From assembly GCA_001899085.1 (NCBI GenBank), contig MKVB01000006.1, forward strand, positions 867,064 through 931,063: a stretch of DNA of 64,000 nucleotides, given 5' to 3'. The stretch's first letter is position 1. Every line of letters begins with the position of its first letter. Below the pieces are notes generated by a model that ran no database searches, was not told the DNA's origin, and saw only the letters and a program-made list of their open reading frames with translations. This document shows, in pieces, positions 51,973-60,628 of this stretch. A program made the translations under genes and the position numbers. Source of the DNA: Devosia sp. 66-14 (lineage in GTDB: Bacteria > Pseudomonadota > Alphaproteobacteria > Rhizobiales > Devosiaceae).

Positions 51973-51993
51973 CGCAAGGTTTCGGCAAGCTTG
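51973..51993. promoter_or_regulatory. CTTGC-N6-CTTGC site, regulator side
   Basis: CGCAAGG-tttcg-GCAAGCTTG, the exact reverse complement pattern of 51901-51921 (only the 5-nt spacer differs), 31 bp before the response-regulator start. Likely one site per divergent promoter. Confidence 0.6.
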
Positions 51994-52023
51994 ATCGGCG
52001 ACGGACACGAGGTGGAGGTGCCG

Positions 52024-52695
52024 ATGCGGCTATTGCTGGTGGAAGACGAACCCGACATGGCGGCACTGGTGCGCGCGGCATTGGCCAAGCATGACTTCGT
52101 CACCGATTGCGTGCCCTCGATCGAGTTCGCCATCGAGGCGATCGAGACCGTGGCGCACGACCTGATCATTCTCGACCGGCAGTTGGGCGATGGCGACGGC
52201 GCGTCGCTGATCGCCCATATCCGCAAGCGCCGGCCGCACACGCCGATCGTGGTGCTCTCCGCCATGGGCGGCACCAACGACCGGATCGAGGGGCTGAACC
52301 TGGGCGCCGACGATTACCTCGCCAAGCCCTTTGTGGTGGACGAACTGGTGGCGCGCCTGCGCGCCGTGCTGCGCCGGCCCAGCCAGGTGGAGACGGCGCC
52401 GCTGAGCATGGGGAACCTGTCGCTCGACCTCAACCATGGCGAGGTGTTCGTCGATGGCGGCAAGGTCGACCTGCCGCGGCGCGAGTATCTGGTGCTGGAG
52501 AGCCTGATGCGCCGTGCCGGCCGCACCGTGCGGCGCGCCGTGCTGGAGGAAGACGTGTACGGCTCGGACGACGAAATCCAGTCCAACTCACTCGAGGCCC
52601 ATATCTCGCGGCTGAGGCGCAAGCTGGCCGATGCCGGCAGCAGCGTCGAAATTCACCCGGTGCGCGGCGTGGGATATCTGCTCAGGCAATCATGA
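52024..52695 (+). CDS. OmpR-family response regulator
   Basis: 223 aa from the ATG at 52024 (GGAGG upstream). Receiver domain with acidic pocket VEDEP (7-9), phospho-acceptor Asp51 (LIILDRQLGDG) and LAKPF Lys; C-terminal winged helix (SNSLEAHISRLRRKLADAGS). Probably controls the divergent RND operon. Overlaps the kinase gene by 4 bp. Confidence 0.95.
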   Translation: MRLLLVEDEPDMAALVRAALAKHDFVTDCVPSIEFAIEAIETVAHDLIILDRQLGDGDGASLIAHIRKRRPHTPIVVLSAMGGTNDRIEGLNLGADDYLAKPFVVDELVARLRAVLRRPSQVETAPLSMGNLSLDLNHGEVFVDGGKVDLPRREYLVLESLMRRAGRTVRRAVLEEDVYGSDDEIQSNSLEAHISRLRRKLADAGSSVEIHPVRGVGYLLRQS

Positions 52696-54074
52696 TCCGC
52701 AAACCCAAGATCGTCCGCCTCGAGCGGCGCCTGACCCGCCGCATGATCCAGGTGCAGGCGGTGGCGCTGCTGCTGTTCTTCGTGCTGGTGGTGTTCCCGC
52801 TCGGCATCTACCCGGCGCTCCGCTTCATCGAAGCCCCGCCGCTCGATCCCGGTAATGCCGAGATCTTCGCCGAGGCGATCCGTCCCGCCGCGACCGGCGG
52901 CGCCGAGGTCGAGATGACGCCTAAACTCAAGCAGCTGATCGCCGACAAGCCGGGGGTGTGGTTCCTCGCCTCGACCGAGGCCGGCGTCTCGGTGTCGCTC
53001 GGCAAGATTCCGGTGTTCTACGACGAGCTGAACACGGCGCTGTGGGAATTCGCCTCGGTCGACGTGCGGCCGCGCGCCGGATCCCCGGTGGATGCGCTGC
53101 AGCTCGAACGGCACAGGAGCCAGATCGGCGACGTCATGGTGGCCTCGGGCGGCGGGCGCACCATCGGTGTGGTGTCGTTCGTCGCCGGGTTCTGGGCGCT
53201 GTTCAGCCTGGCGCTCCTCGCCATCACCACCATCGCGGCCGCCATCATCATCCCCAGGGTGATCCGGCGCGAGCTGCGCGGCCTGAAGCAGGCGGCCGAA
53301 CAGGCCGAACTGATCGACATCGATGCCCGCGGCACGCAACTGCCGATCGAGAACGTGCCGCAGGAGGTGCGCGCCCTGGTCGATGCGGTCAATGCGGGGC
53401 TCACGCGCCTCGACAAGGCCTATGCACAGCGCGAGCGCTTTCTTGCCGATTCCGCCCATGAGTTGCGCACACCGATCGCGATCCTGCAGACCCGGCTGGA
53501 GACGGCCGCGCCGTTCCCCGAGAAGCCCCGCCTGCTGATGGATGTAGCGCGGCTCTCCGGCCTCGCCGACCAGTTGCTCGACCTGCAGCGCATTGACTTG
53601 GGCGAGACCGCGATGCGGTCGCTCGACCTGGCCGAGATCGCCAGCACCGTCGTCGGCGACTTGGCGCCACTTGCCATCAATGCCGGCTACGAGCTGGCGC
53701 TGCGCGCCCCGGAACAGCCGGTGATGGTCAGCGGCGACGAGGGCAGCCTGACTCGCGCCGTCGCCAATGTGGTGCAGAACGCGATCGTCCACGGCAATAA
53801 CCGCGGCCATATCACCGTCGAGGTCAGCGTGGCGGGTGTCCTGTCGGTGAGCGATGAAGGACCGGGCGTGGCGCCGGCCGACCGCGAGCGGATCTTCGAG
53901 CCGTTCTATCGGGTGAAGCCGCTGGCCACCGGCGCCGGCCTCGGGCTCAACCTCGCCGCCTCGATCATCCAGCGGCACCAGGGCCGTATCGCGGTCACCG
54001 AGGCGCCCGGCGGCGGCGCCCGCTTCACCATCGCGCTGCCGCTCGCAGCCGGCACAGAGGCGTCACAGCCCTGA
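52692..54074 (+). CDS. sensor histidine kinase
   Basis: 460 aa from the ATG at 52692. Two membrane helices flank a periplasmic sensor of about 115 residues. The cytoplasmic part has the H-box SAHELRTPIAIL, N-box NVVQNAIVHGNN, G1 DEGPGVAP and G2 GLGLNLA. Partner of the response regulator; the signal is unknown. Confidence 0.95.
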   Translation: MIRKPKIVRLERRLTRRMIQVQAVALLLFFVLVVFPLGIYPALRFIEAPPLDPGNAEIFAEAIRPAATGGAEVEMTPKLKQLIADKPGVWFLASTEAGVSVSLGKIPVFYDELNTALWEFASVDVRPRAGSPVDALQLERHRSQIGDVMVASGGGRTIGVVSFVAGFWALFSLALLAITTIAAAIIIPRVIRRELRGLKQAAEQAELIDIDARGTQLPIENVPQEVRALVDAVNAGLTRLDKAYAQRERFLADSAHELRTPIAILQTRLETAAPFPEKPRLLMDVARLSGLADQLLDLQRIDLGETAMRSLDLAEIASTVVGDLAPLAINAGYELALRAPEQPVMVSGDEGSLTRAVANVVQNAIVHGNNRGHITVEVSVAGVLSVSDEGPGVAPADRERIFEPFYRVKPLATGAGLGLNLAASIIQRHQGRIAVTEAPGGGARFTIALPLAAGTEASQP

Positions 54075-54080
54075 AACAAA

Positions 54081-54104
54081 ACGGGGCGCCGTGGAGCGCC
54101 CCGT
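54081..54104. terminator. bidirectional hairpin terminator
   Basis: 9-bp stem ACGGGGCGC / GCGCCCCGT with a 6-nt loop in the 52-bp gap between the convergent kinase and ABC permease genes. Confidence 0.75.
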
Positions 54105-54126
54105 CGAAATCGGCCGGAAGAGCGCC

Positions 54127-56040
54127 CTACTTCAGCAGGCCGGTCTGCACCGAGCCCTGCAGCTGGCGCTGGAAGATGATGTAGGTGACGAGCACCGGCA
54201 GCACGGTGATCACTACGGCGGCGAACAGCGCGCCGAAGTTCACCGCATAGCCCGCCTGCGAGGCGAACGATGCCATGCCCTGGCTCAGCACGTAATTGGC
54301 GGTGTTGGTGTTGAGGGCGATCGGCAGGAGGAACTGGTTCCACAGCCCGAGGAAGTTGAAGATCGCCACCGACGCCATGCCGGGCTTCGCCATCGGCAGC
54401 ATGATGGTGAAAAAGATGCGCCACGGCCCGGCGCCATCCATCTCGGCTGCTTCGGCCACCTCCTGCGGCAGGGTGCGGAAGAAGGCGTAGAGGAAGAACA
54501 CCGTGAACGGCAGCGCGAACGCCACATAGGTGATGATCAGGCCGGGGAAGGTGTTCAACAGGCCAAAGCCGCGCAGCGTCTGAAACAGCGGCACCACGGC
54601 GAGGAAGATCGGAAAGGTCAGCCCGCCCAGCATCAGGTAGTAGATGATCTTGCTGCCCTTGAACTCGTAGCGCGCCAGATAGTAGGCGCACATCGAGCCC
54701 AGCAGCATGACGATGACCAGCGAGAAGCCGACCACGATCACCGTGTTGAAGAAATAGGTGCCGATCGACGCCGTGGTCCAGGCCGACACGTAGTTGTCGA
54801 AGTTGAAACTGGTCGGCAGCGTGAAGGGCGAGGCGAAGATCTGCTGGGTGGTCTTGAACGAGCTCATCAGCACCCAGAGCAGCGGCGCGCAGATGATGAT
54901 GGTCCAGGCGATCAGCGCGACGTGCGAAATCCTTGCCACCGTCTGGTCGGTCCAGATGGTCTTGCGGGCCACCGGATGCTCGAGCTGGGCGGTGGGCTTG
55001 AGCGGCGCCGCCGCTTTGGGCGCGGGCGCGGCGCGGACCAGAGGCGCCGGCGAAGTGGTGGTGACGGCACCGGATTTGGGCGGGCGCCCGGTCCACCAGA
55101 AGATGAAGAATACCAGCGCGGCGAACACCAGCGTGATGATCGCAAGAGTGGCGCCCATCGAGGTGGCGTAGCCGAACTTGCCCTTCTTGAAGGCGGTGTT
55201 CAGCAGGTGCTGCGAGATCACCACGGTGGAATTGGCCGGGCCGCCGCTCGGGTTGAGCGCCTGCATGTAGACGAAGGCGTCGAGCGCCAGGATGCCGAGA
55301 TAGACATAGGCGGTGCGGATGTTGTCGCGGATCATCGGCACGGTGATGGAGATCGCCGTGCGGAAGCGGCCGGCGCCATCGACGCGCGCTGCTTCATAGA
55401 CCTCTGACGGAATGCCTTTGATCGCCGCGATGAACAGCACCATGTAGAAGCCGACCATCGACCAGGCGATGACGAAGATCGAGGCGCCCATGGCGGTGCG
55501 CTCGTCGCCGAGCCAGGCGAAGGACTTGAAGAAATCGAACCCCATCGCCGTGAGGATGCCGTTCAACAGGCCACTCGAGGGGTCGTACATCTGCGCCCAC
55601 AGGATGCCGATGACGATGGCGGGCACGGTGTAGGGGAAGAACGAGATCACCCGGTAGATGCCGGCGTGCTTGAGGCCCCGGATCTCGCCCTGGGTTGCGC
55701 CGCCGATCGTCACCAGGGTCGCCAGCGTCAGCGACAGGATGATGACGAGCGGAGGCAGGACCACGACCAGCACGATGCTGTTATAGACAGCCTTGGTGAA
55801 GACCGGGTCCTGCAGAAGCGCGGCATAGTTGGCCAGGCCCACGAAGTTCATTTTCTTCGAGAAGCCTGTCCAGTCAGTCATCGAGTAGTAGAAGGCTTGC
55901 ACGAATGGCGAGATCACGAAGATCACGTAGATCGCCAGAGGGAGGCCCAGGAACACCAGCGCAAAGCTGGAGCTGCTGAGACTCGGCAATTTCCACCGGC
56001 GGGTCGTCGCGGCAGGTGCCCTCGCCATCGTGCTGTCCAT
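54127..56040 (-). CDS. fused sugar ABC permease (MalF-type plus MalG-type halves)
   Basis: 637-aa single polypeptide with two complete permease domains, each with its own EAA loop: EVYEAARVDGAGRFRTAISI (213-232) and EVAEAAEMDGAGPWRIFFTI (about residue 520). A Pro/Ala-rich linker at about 319-365 joins them. Usually these are two genes. Moves the sugar bound by the upstream solute-binding protein; by context N-acetylglucosamine or chitobiose. No ATPase gene is in the operon, so a shared ATPase elsewhere is implied. Confidence 0.93.
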   Translation of the reverse strand: MDSTMARAPAATTRRWKLPSLSSSSFALVFLGLPLAIYVIFVISPFVQAFYYSMTDWTGFSKKMNFVGLANYAALLQDPVFTKAVYNSIVLVVVLPPLVIILSLTLATLVTIGGATQGEIRGLKHAGIYRVISFFPYTVPAIVIGILWAQMYDPSSGLLNGILTAMGFDFFKSFAWLGDERTAMGASIFVIAWSMVGFYMVLFIAAIKGIPSEVYEAARVDGAGRFRTAISITVPMIRDNIRTAYVYLGILALDAFVYMQALNPSGGPANSTVVISQHLLNTAFKKGKFGYATSMGATLAIITLVFAALVFFIFWWTGRPPKSGAVTTTSPAPLVRAAPAPKAAAPLKPTAQLEHPVARKTIWTDQTVARISHVALIAWTIIICAPLLWVLMSSFKTTQQIFASPFTLPTSFNFDNYVSAWTTASIGTYFFNTVIVVGFSLVIVMLLGSMCAYYLARYEFKGSKIIYYLMLGGLTFPIFLAVVPLFQTLRGFGLLNTFPGLIITYVAFALPFTVFFLYAFFRTLPQEVAEAAEMDGAGPWRIFFTIMLPMAKPGMASVAIFNFLGLWNQFLLPIALNTNTANYVLSQGMASFASQAGYAVNFGALFAAVVITVLPVLVTYIIFQRQLQGSVQTGLLK

Positions 56041-57413
56041 TACTTCACTTCGACTTTCGTGACGGAGGCGTCGTTGTAAACGGCGCTGGTGATCGCCTCG
56101 AGAGCGGCGGTGAAGGCGGCGACGTCAAGCTTGCCATCGAGGAAGCTGTTCCAGACGACGAGTTCGTCCTGGTTCGTGCCGTAGAGGTCGAACGAGTTCC
56201 AGGTGAAGACGTCGCTGCCGGCTTCCGCGAGGAGCTTGGACTGCGAGACCAGAGCGGTCGAACCGAAACCGTCGGCCGGCACGGTGTCCTTGACGATGGT
56301 CGGGGCGAGCTTCGTCTTGGCGAAGTTCGTCGCGGCTTCCTTCGAGAGCATCGTGCGGAGCAGTTCCTTGCCACCGGCAAGGTTCAGCGCGCCCGCCGGG
56401 ATGATGAACGGTTCGCCCGCCGTGGCGTGCAGAGCCGTCTTCGGCAGCTTGTCGTTGGCGTCGATCGACAGTTCCGCCATGCCGGTCATCTTGAAGTCTG
56501 CCTTGGTGGCCGGCTTCATTTCGTTCTCGATCCACGAGCCCGACGGGTAGAGCAGGAACGACTGGTCATTCGACCACTGCGCCTGAGCAGCGGTGAACTG
56601 GGTACCAGCGCCACCCGGCTTCATCATGCCGCCCGAGATGATCTCGTGCAGCGCGGTGAAGACGGCCTGGAACGCCGGATGCGACCAGAAGCCCGGAGTG
56701 AAGTTGTCGACGGCCAGACGCACTTCGTCGCCGCCCGCCTTGATCGCCGAAGCGACTGCGGTGGTGCGGTAGTAGGTCGCCGCTTCCTTGCCCCAACCGA
56801 ACAGGTAGAGACCCTTTTCCTTGGCCTTCTTGCCCAGCTCGATGGCCTCGGCCCAGGTGGTCGGCGGGGTCCAGCCATTGGCTTCGAACAGCGAAGCCGA
56901 ATACCAGATGCCGTAGACGGTCATCACGTAGTTCAGCGCGACGAACTTGTCACCGAAGGTGCCCGGCTTCTCGACGCCACCCACCAGGGTGTCGCGGATC
57001 TTGGTGCCTTCGAGGCTCGGGGCGTCGAGCACCGAGTTCATGTCTTCGAGCTGGTCGATGATGGCCGCAAAGCCGATGGCCTGCGCACCCGAATTGTCGA
57101 TCAGGTCCGGCGGGTTGCCGCCGAGGAAACGCGGCTGCAGTTCCTGCGCGATCTGGGTCGACGGCGACACCTTGACGGTGACGCTCGGGTGGTTCTTCTG
57201 CACGAGGTTGGCAGCGAACTCGACATAGTCGATGCCGTAGCCGCCGTTGAAGATCACGGCGTCAACGGTCGAGCCGTCGGCGAGGCCAAACGGATTGGCC
57301 GCGTCCTGCGCGAAAGCGCTGGTCGAGCCGAGCAGGCCGCCGAACGGCGCTGCCGCCGCCAGAGCCGTCGTGCCGAGCAAGAAGCTGCGGCGGTCGATGG
57401 TCTTTTTGAACAT
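56040..57413 (-). CDS. sugar ABC solute-binding protein, GlcNAc/chitobiose type
   Basis: 457 aa. Twin-arginine signal (DRRSFLLGTTALAAAAPFGG), then a cluster-B (MalE-like) binding protein with WYSASLFEANGWTPPTTWAE and LFGWGKEAATYYRT, in the style of NgcE. The GlcNAc assignment comes from the neighbouring kinase and SIS protein. Stop and permease start overlap by one base. Confidence 0.9.
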   Translation of the reverse strand: MFKKTIDRRSFLLGTTALAAAAPFGGLLGSTSAFAQDAANPFGLADGSTVDAVIFNGGYGIDYVEFAANLVQKNHPSVTVKVSPSTQIAQELQPRFLGGNPPDLIDNSGAQAIGFAAIIDQLEDMNSVLDAPSLEGTKIRDTLVGGVEKPGTFGDKFVALNYVMTVYGIWYSASLFEANGWTPPTTWAEAIELGKKAKEKGLYLFGWGKEAATYYRTTAVASAIKAGGDEVRLAVDNFTPGFWSHPAFQAVFTALHEIISGGMMKPGGAGTQFTAAQAQWSNDQSFLLYPSGSWIENEMKPATKADFKMTGMAELSIDANDKLPKTALHATAGEPFIIPAGALNLAGGKELLRTMLSKEAATNFAKTKLAPTIVKDTVPADGFGSTALVSQSKLLAEAGSDVFTWNSFDLYGTNQDELVVWNSFLDGKLDVAAFTAALEAITSAVYNDASVTKVEVK

Positions 57414-57477
57414 TTAGTTCCTTCCCTTCTCCAAGTATTTAGTCGTTAGGCCCCACGCCAAACGCTGCCGTAATCCC

Positions 57478-58227
57478 TCAGGATTCCCCACGGATGCGCT
57501 TGCCGTAAAGATCTTCGAGAGCGCGGTTGTGTTCGTCGCCCCCGGGAATATTTGCTGAAATATAGAGCGGCGGCGTCTTGCCGCGCTTGAGCAGCGCTTC
57601 CGCCACGCCGATGGTGATGCGCTGAGCAATGAATGCTGCGGTGAGCGAGGAGACTGCGCCGACACCCATGCCGCCCTCCAGTTGAAGCGTACTGTCGCCG
57701 AAGGGCGCCAGGTTGTCGATGGCGATATCTGCCACCTCCATCAGGCGCTTACCGCTCGGATGCTTGGGCGTAACTTTGCTGGTGTGATCGAAGCTGGTTA
57801 CCGCCACCACCTTGTGGCCGCGCGCCTTGGCGGCCAGCGCCAGCCCGACGATCGAGCCGTTGACGCCCGAGTTCGAGGCGATGATGAACACGTCGTTCTT
57901 GTCGAGCTCATAGAGCGACAGCAGGTTCTCGGCGACGTTCGGATCGCGCTCCAGCGCGGCACCGCCGAGGATCGACAGATCCTTGCCGCCGCGCAGCACC
58001 AGGGCGCGCAGCGGGATGCGGTTGGCGGCGATCAGCCCGCCGGCGCGGCCGGCGATTTCCATGGCGAAGGCTTCCGAGTGGCCGGTGCCGAAGGCCTGCA
58101 CCACACCGCCGGCTGCAACCGCATCGGCCACCAGCGCAATGGTGTCGTCGATCGCCTGGTTCGGGCCGGCCAGCTTGGCAAGGCGGGTCGCGACTTCGGT
58201 ATGAAACTGCGTAGTCAGGTCGGTCAT
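57478..58227 (-). CDS. SIS-domain sugar-phosphate protein
   Basis: 249 aa with one SIS domain: VVQAFGTGHSEAFAMEIAGR, FIIASNSGVNGSIVGLALAA and the C-terminal LEGGMGVGAVSSLTAAFI. Similar to the UPF0309/DasS2-like family; binds or isomerises a phosphorylated amino sugar. Between the solute-binding protein and the RpiR regulator. Confidence 0.88.
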   Translation of the reverse strand: MTDLTTQFHTEVATRLAKLAGPNQAIDDTIALVADAVAAGGVVQAFGTGHSEAFAMEIAGRAGGLIAANRIPLRALVLRGGKDLSILGGAALERDPNVAENLLSLYELDKNDVFIIASNSGVNGSIVGLALAAKARGHKVVAVTSFDHTSKVTPKHPSGKRLMEVADIAIDNLAPFGDSTLQLEGGMGVGAVSSLTAAFIAQRITIGVAEALLKRGKTPPLYISANIPGGDEHNRALEDLYGKRIRGES

Positions 58228-58244
58228 AATGTACTCGGGTTCCG

Positions 58245-59180
58245 TTAGGTCTGGGCCGTCGCGCGGCGCGCGGCAGTGTTGGGCAAGGCGGCGCCCCGCA
58301 TCGGGCGGCGGCGCGGCGCCACCGCGGCGCCGGAGGCGGCGAGGAAGCGCGTCGTGCGGTCGAAGTTCGACTGCGCGATCAACAGGTAGAGCAGGTCCAC
58401 CACGAACAGCTGGCAGTGCCGCGCCGAGAGATCGGCGGGCTGCAGGTAGCCATCTGGCGAGGCGGCGATCAGCACGTCATGGGCAAGCCGCGCCAGCGGG
58501 GAATCCGGGTTGCCGGTGATTGCCACGGTATGGGCCCCCGACGCCTTGGCGACGGTCAACATCTGGATGGTTTCGTCGGTCCGGCCGGTATTGGAAATGC
58601 CGATGGCGACGCAGCGATCATCGAGGATGGCGGCGCTGGTCAGCCCGTTATGCACCTCGGCCCAGGTATGGACATTGACGCCGATGCGGTAGAGCCGCGC
58701 CTCGGTCTCGAGCGCCGTCAGCGCGCTGCCGCCGACGCCGTAGACATCGAGCTGGCGGGCCTTGACGATCGCCTGGGCCACCCGGATGGCGGTGGGCATG
58801 TCGAGCAGCCCCGCGGTGGTCTGGAGGCTCAGCACATGGGTGTTGAGCAGGGCGTTGCGGATTTCGTCGGGCGAGTCATCGGGTCCGAAGGACCGGCCGA
58901 TTTCGCCGATCCACGCCGCCTTGGCGCCGCCGCGGCCGACATCCTCGGCGATCCCGACCCGGAGCTGCGAATAGCCGCCATAGCCGATCATCCGGCAGAA
59001 GCGCGTGACGCTGGCGGCGGAGGTCCCTGCCCGCTCGGCGAGATCGGTGATCGAGAGGTTCAGCGGCGCCTTGGGGTCGTCAATCAGCACTGCCGCGATT
59101 TTCGCCATCGTAGCCGGCATCTGGGACTGGTAAGTCCTGATCCGGTCCAGAACGCTGAACGTCTTTGCGATGGCGGTCAT
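58245..59180 (-). CDS. MurR/RpiR-family regulator
   Basis: 311 aa. N-terminal HTH (TDLAERAGTSAASVTRFCRM) and a C-terminal SIS sensor domain (DVYGVGGSALTALETEARLY, CVAIGISNTGRTDETIQMLT). Represses or activates amino-sugar genes in response to a sugar phosphate. Divergent from the GlcNAc kinase gene. Confidence 0.93.
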   Translation of the reverse strand: MTAIAKTFSVLDRIRTYQSQMPATMAKIAAVLIDDPKAPLNLSITDLAERAGTSAASVTRFCRMIGYGGYSQLRVGIAEDVGRGGAKAAWIGEIGRSFGPDDSPDEIRNALLNTHVLSLQTTAGLLDMPTAIRVAQAIVKARQLDVYGVGGSALTALETEARLYRIGVNVHTWAEVHNGLTSAAILDDRCVAIGISNTGRTDETIQMLTVAKASGAHTVAITGNPDSPLARLAHDVLIAASPDGYLQPADLSARHCQLFVVDLLYLLIAQSNFDRTTRFLAASGAAVAPRRRPMRGAALPNTAARRATAQT

Positions 59181-59234
59181 CTATGTTAGGAGCCCATACC
59201 CTGAAAATCACTCTCAAGAAGGCCGCTGTGCGGA

Positions 59235-59263
59235 TGAAAACAATTCTTATCCAGCAATTTTCA
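59235..59263. promoter_or_regulatory. candidate RpiR operator
   Basis: TGAAAA ... TTTTCA imperfect dyad (TGAAAACAATT / AATTTTCA) in the gap between the RpiR gene and the kinase; a further TGAAAAT is at 59202-59208. AT-rich against the local composition. Confidence 0.45.
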
Positions 59264-59288
59264 CGAAGGCAAGCGGGTCGATAACGCG

Positions 59289-60287
59289 ATGAACAAGGCG
59301 TTGCTCGCCATCGATGTGGGCGGGTCCACATCGCGCGCCACCCTGGTCGACAAGACCGGCCGCTGCCTCGGCCAGGGCCGTAATCGCGGCGGCAATCCTG
59401 CCTCCAACAGCCCGGAGCAGGCCGCTTCCGCCATCATTTCGGCGGTCGAAGCCGCCGTTGCCGAGGCCGGCTCCCCGCTCGATATCGAGCTGGCGCTGAT
59501 CGCCCTCGCAGGCCCGCGCGCCCATGTGGCGCAGGATCGGCTGGAAGCGGCGTTTCGTGAAAATGGCCTGAGCGGCCCCCTGGTGTTCGCCGGCGACCTC
59601 GAGGCCCTGCTCGCTTCGGTGACCGCGGCGCGCGACGGCTATTGCATCGTGGCGGGCACCGGTGCGGGCGCGGTACGGATCCGCGACGGCAGCATCGAGG
59701 CCGTGGTCGACGCGGCCGGGTGGCTGCTGGGCGACCTCGGTTCGGGCTACTGGCTCGGCCACCACGCGGCGATCGCGGTAACCGCCGACCTCGAGGGCCG
59801 GGGCGACAAGACCGCCCTGACGGCGGCGCTGCTCGGCGCCTTCGGCATCGCCTATTCCGACGAGAAGGCCTTTACCGGCCGTCAGCTTTGCCTGCAGCAG
59901 TTCGTCGATGCGATCTACAAGCTCCGCCCGATCGAGCTGGCCCGCTTCGCGCCGCTGGTCATCGCCAACCGTACCGACAAGGTCGCGGCAGCGCTGCTGG
60001 CGCAGTCGGAGGCGTATTTGCTCGCCGATTTCAAGATGATCTTCGATCCCGGGATGCCCGGCCCGGTGGCGCTCGGCGGCGGCATCGCCCCGCATCTGCT
60101 CACCCTGCCGGCTGCGCTATCCGAAGTCATCCGCGCCGCCGGCCACACCCCCGATGTCCGCATCGCCGGCGACGGCTCGGTCGGCGCCGTGGTGCTGGCG
60201 ATGCGCGCCATCGGCCTCGCCGTGGATGACAGCACGGTGGCGGCGGTGACCGCGTCGATGGCGGAGCGCACGGCGGTTTCGGCCTAG
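59289..60287 (+). CDS. N-acetylglucosamine kinase (BadF/BadG family)
   Basis: 332 aa, actin/ASKHA fold: LLAIDVGGSTSRATLVDKTG (phosphate-1), IVAGTGAGAVRIRDG, GWLLGDLGSGYWLGHHAAIA and VALGGGIAPHLL. Phosphorylates GlcNAc taken up by the adjacent transporter; specificity inferred from family and context. Confidence 0.92.
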   Translation: MNKALLAIDVGGSTSRATLVDKTGRCLGQGRNRGGNPASNSPEQAASAIISAVEAAVAEAGSPLDIELALIALAGPRAHVAQDRLEAAFRENGLSGPLVFAGDLEALLASVTAARDGYCIVAGTGAGAVRIRDGSIEAVVDAAGWLLGDLGSGYWLGHHAAIAVTADLEGRGDKTALTAALLGAFGIAYSDEKAFTGRQLCLQQFVDAIYKLRPIELARFAPLVIANRTDKVAAALLAQSEAYLLADFKMIFDPGMPGPVALGGGIAPHLLTLPAALSEVIRAAGHTPDVRIAGDGSVGAVVLAMRAIGLAVDDSTVAAVTASMAERTAVSA

Positions 60288-60463
60288 AACGAGCCAGTGA
60301 AGGGCCGGGGGGCGTCCTCGGCCACTGGCACAGAACGCCCGATCCGCCACCATCGGCACCAGCACGTTCGGTCGCTTGGTGACCCGGCTCGCCGGCATCG
60401 CCGGTGGCCTCTCTGTGCCCTGAGCATAGCCTAAAGTGGGACGTAGGAGCGGGCCGGTCAGCA
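60288..60463. other. non-coding stretch after the kinase gene
   Basis: Start of a 341-bp gap with no ORF; the right part (60464-60628) holds a promoter, a palindrome and a strong ribosome site. Confidence 0.6.
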
Positions 60464-60492
60464 TTGACACGTTTGGCCGACGAGTCGAATAT
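60464..60492 (+). promoter_or_regulatory. sigma70-type promoter of the peptide ABC operon
   Basis: TTGACA (60464-60469), 17-bp spacer, GAATAT (60487-60492). Start point would be near 60500, overlapping the palindrome below. Confidence 0.65.
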
Positions 60493-60500
60493 TCTCAGCA

Positions 60501-60519
60501 TTGGAACGGTTTGTTCCAA
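60501..60519. promoter_or_regulatory. palindromic operator TTGGAAC-N5-GTTCCAA
   Basis: Perfect 7-bp arms around 5 bp, located at the predicted transcription start; a second weaker dyad (GGGACACCAGTTCCC) follows at about 60524-60538. A repressor site is likely. Confidence 0.6.
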
Positions 60520-60628
60520 ATATGGGACACCAGTTCCCTGCATGACGTAAGTATTTCGCCTCCTGAGGGGGAGGCATTGAGTTCGGCCTGAAGCAACGCG
60601 CTGGGCCGACCTGGAGGAGAAGCTAGCA

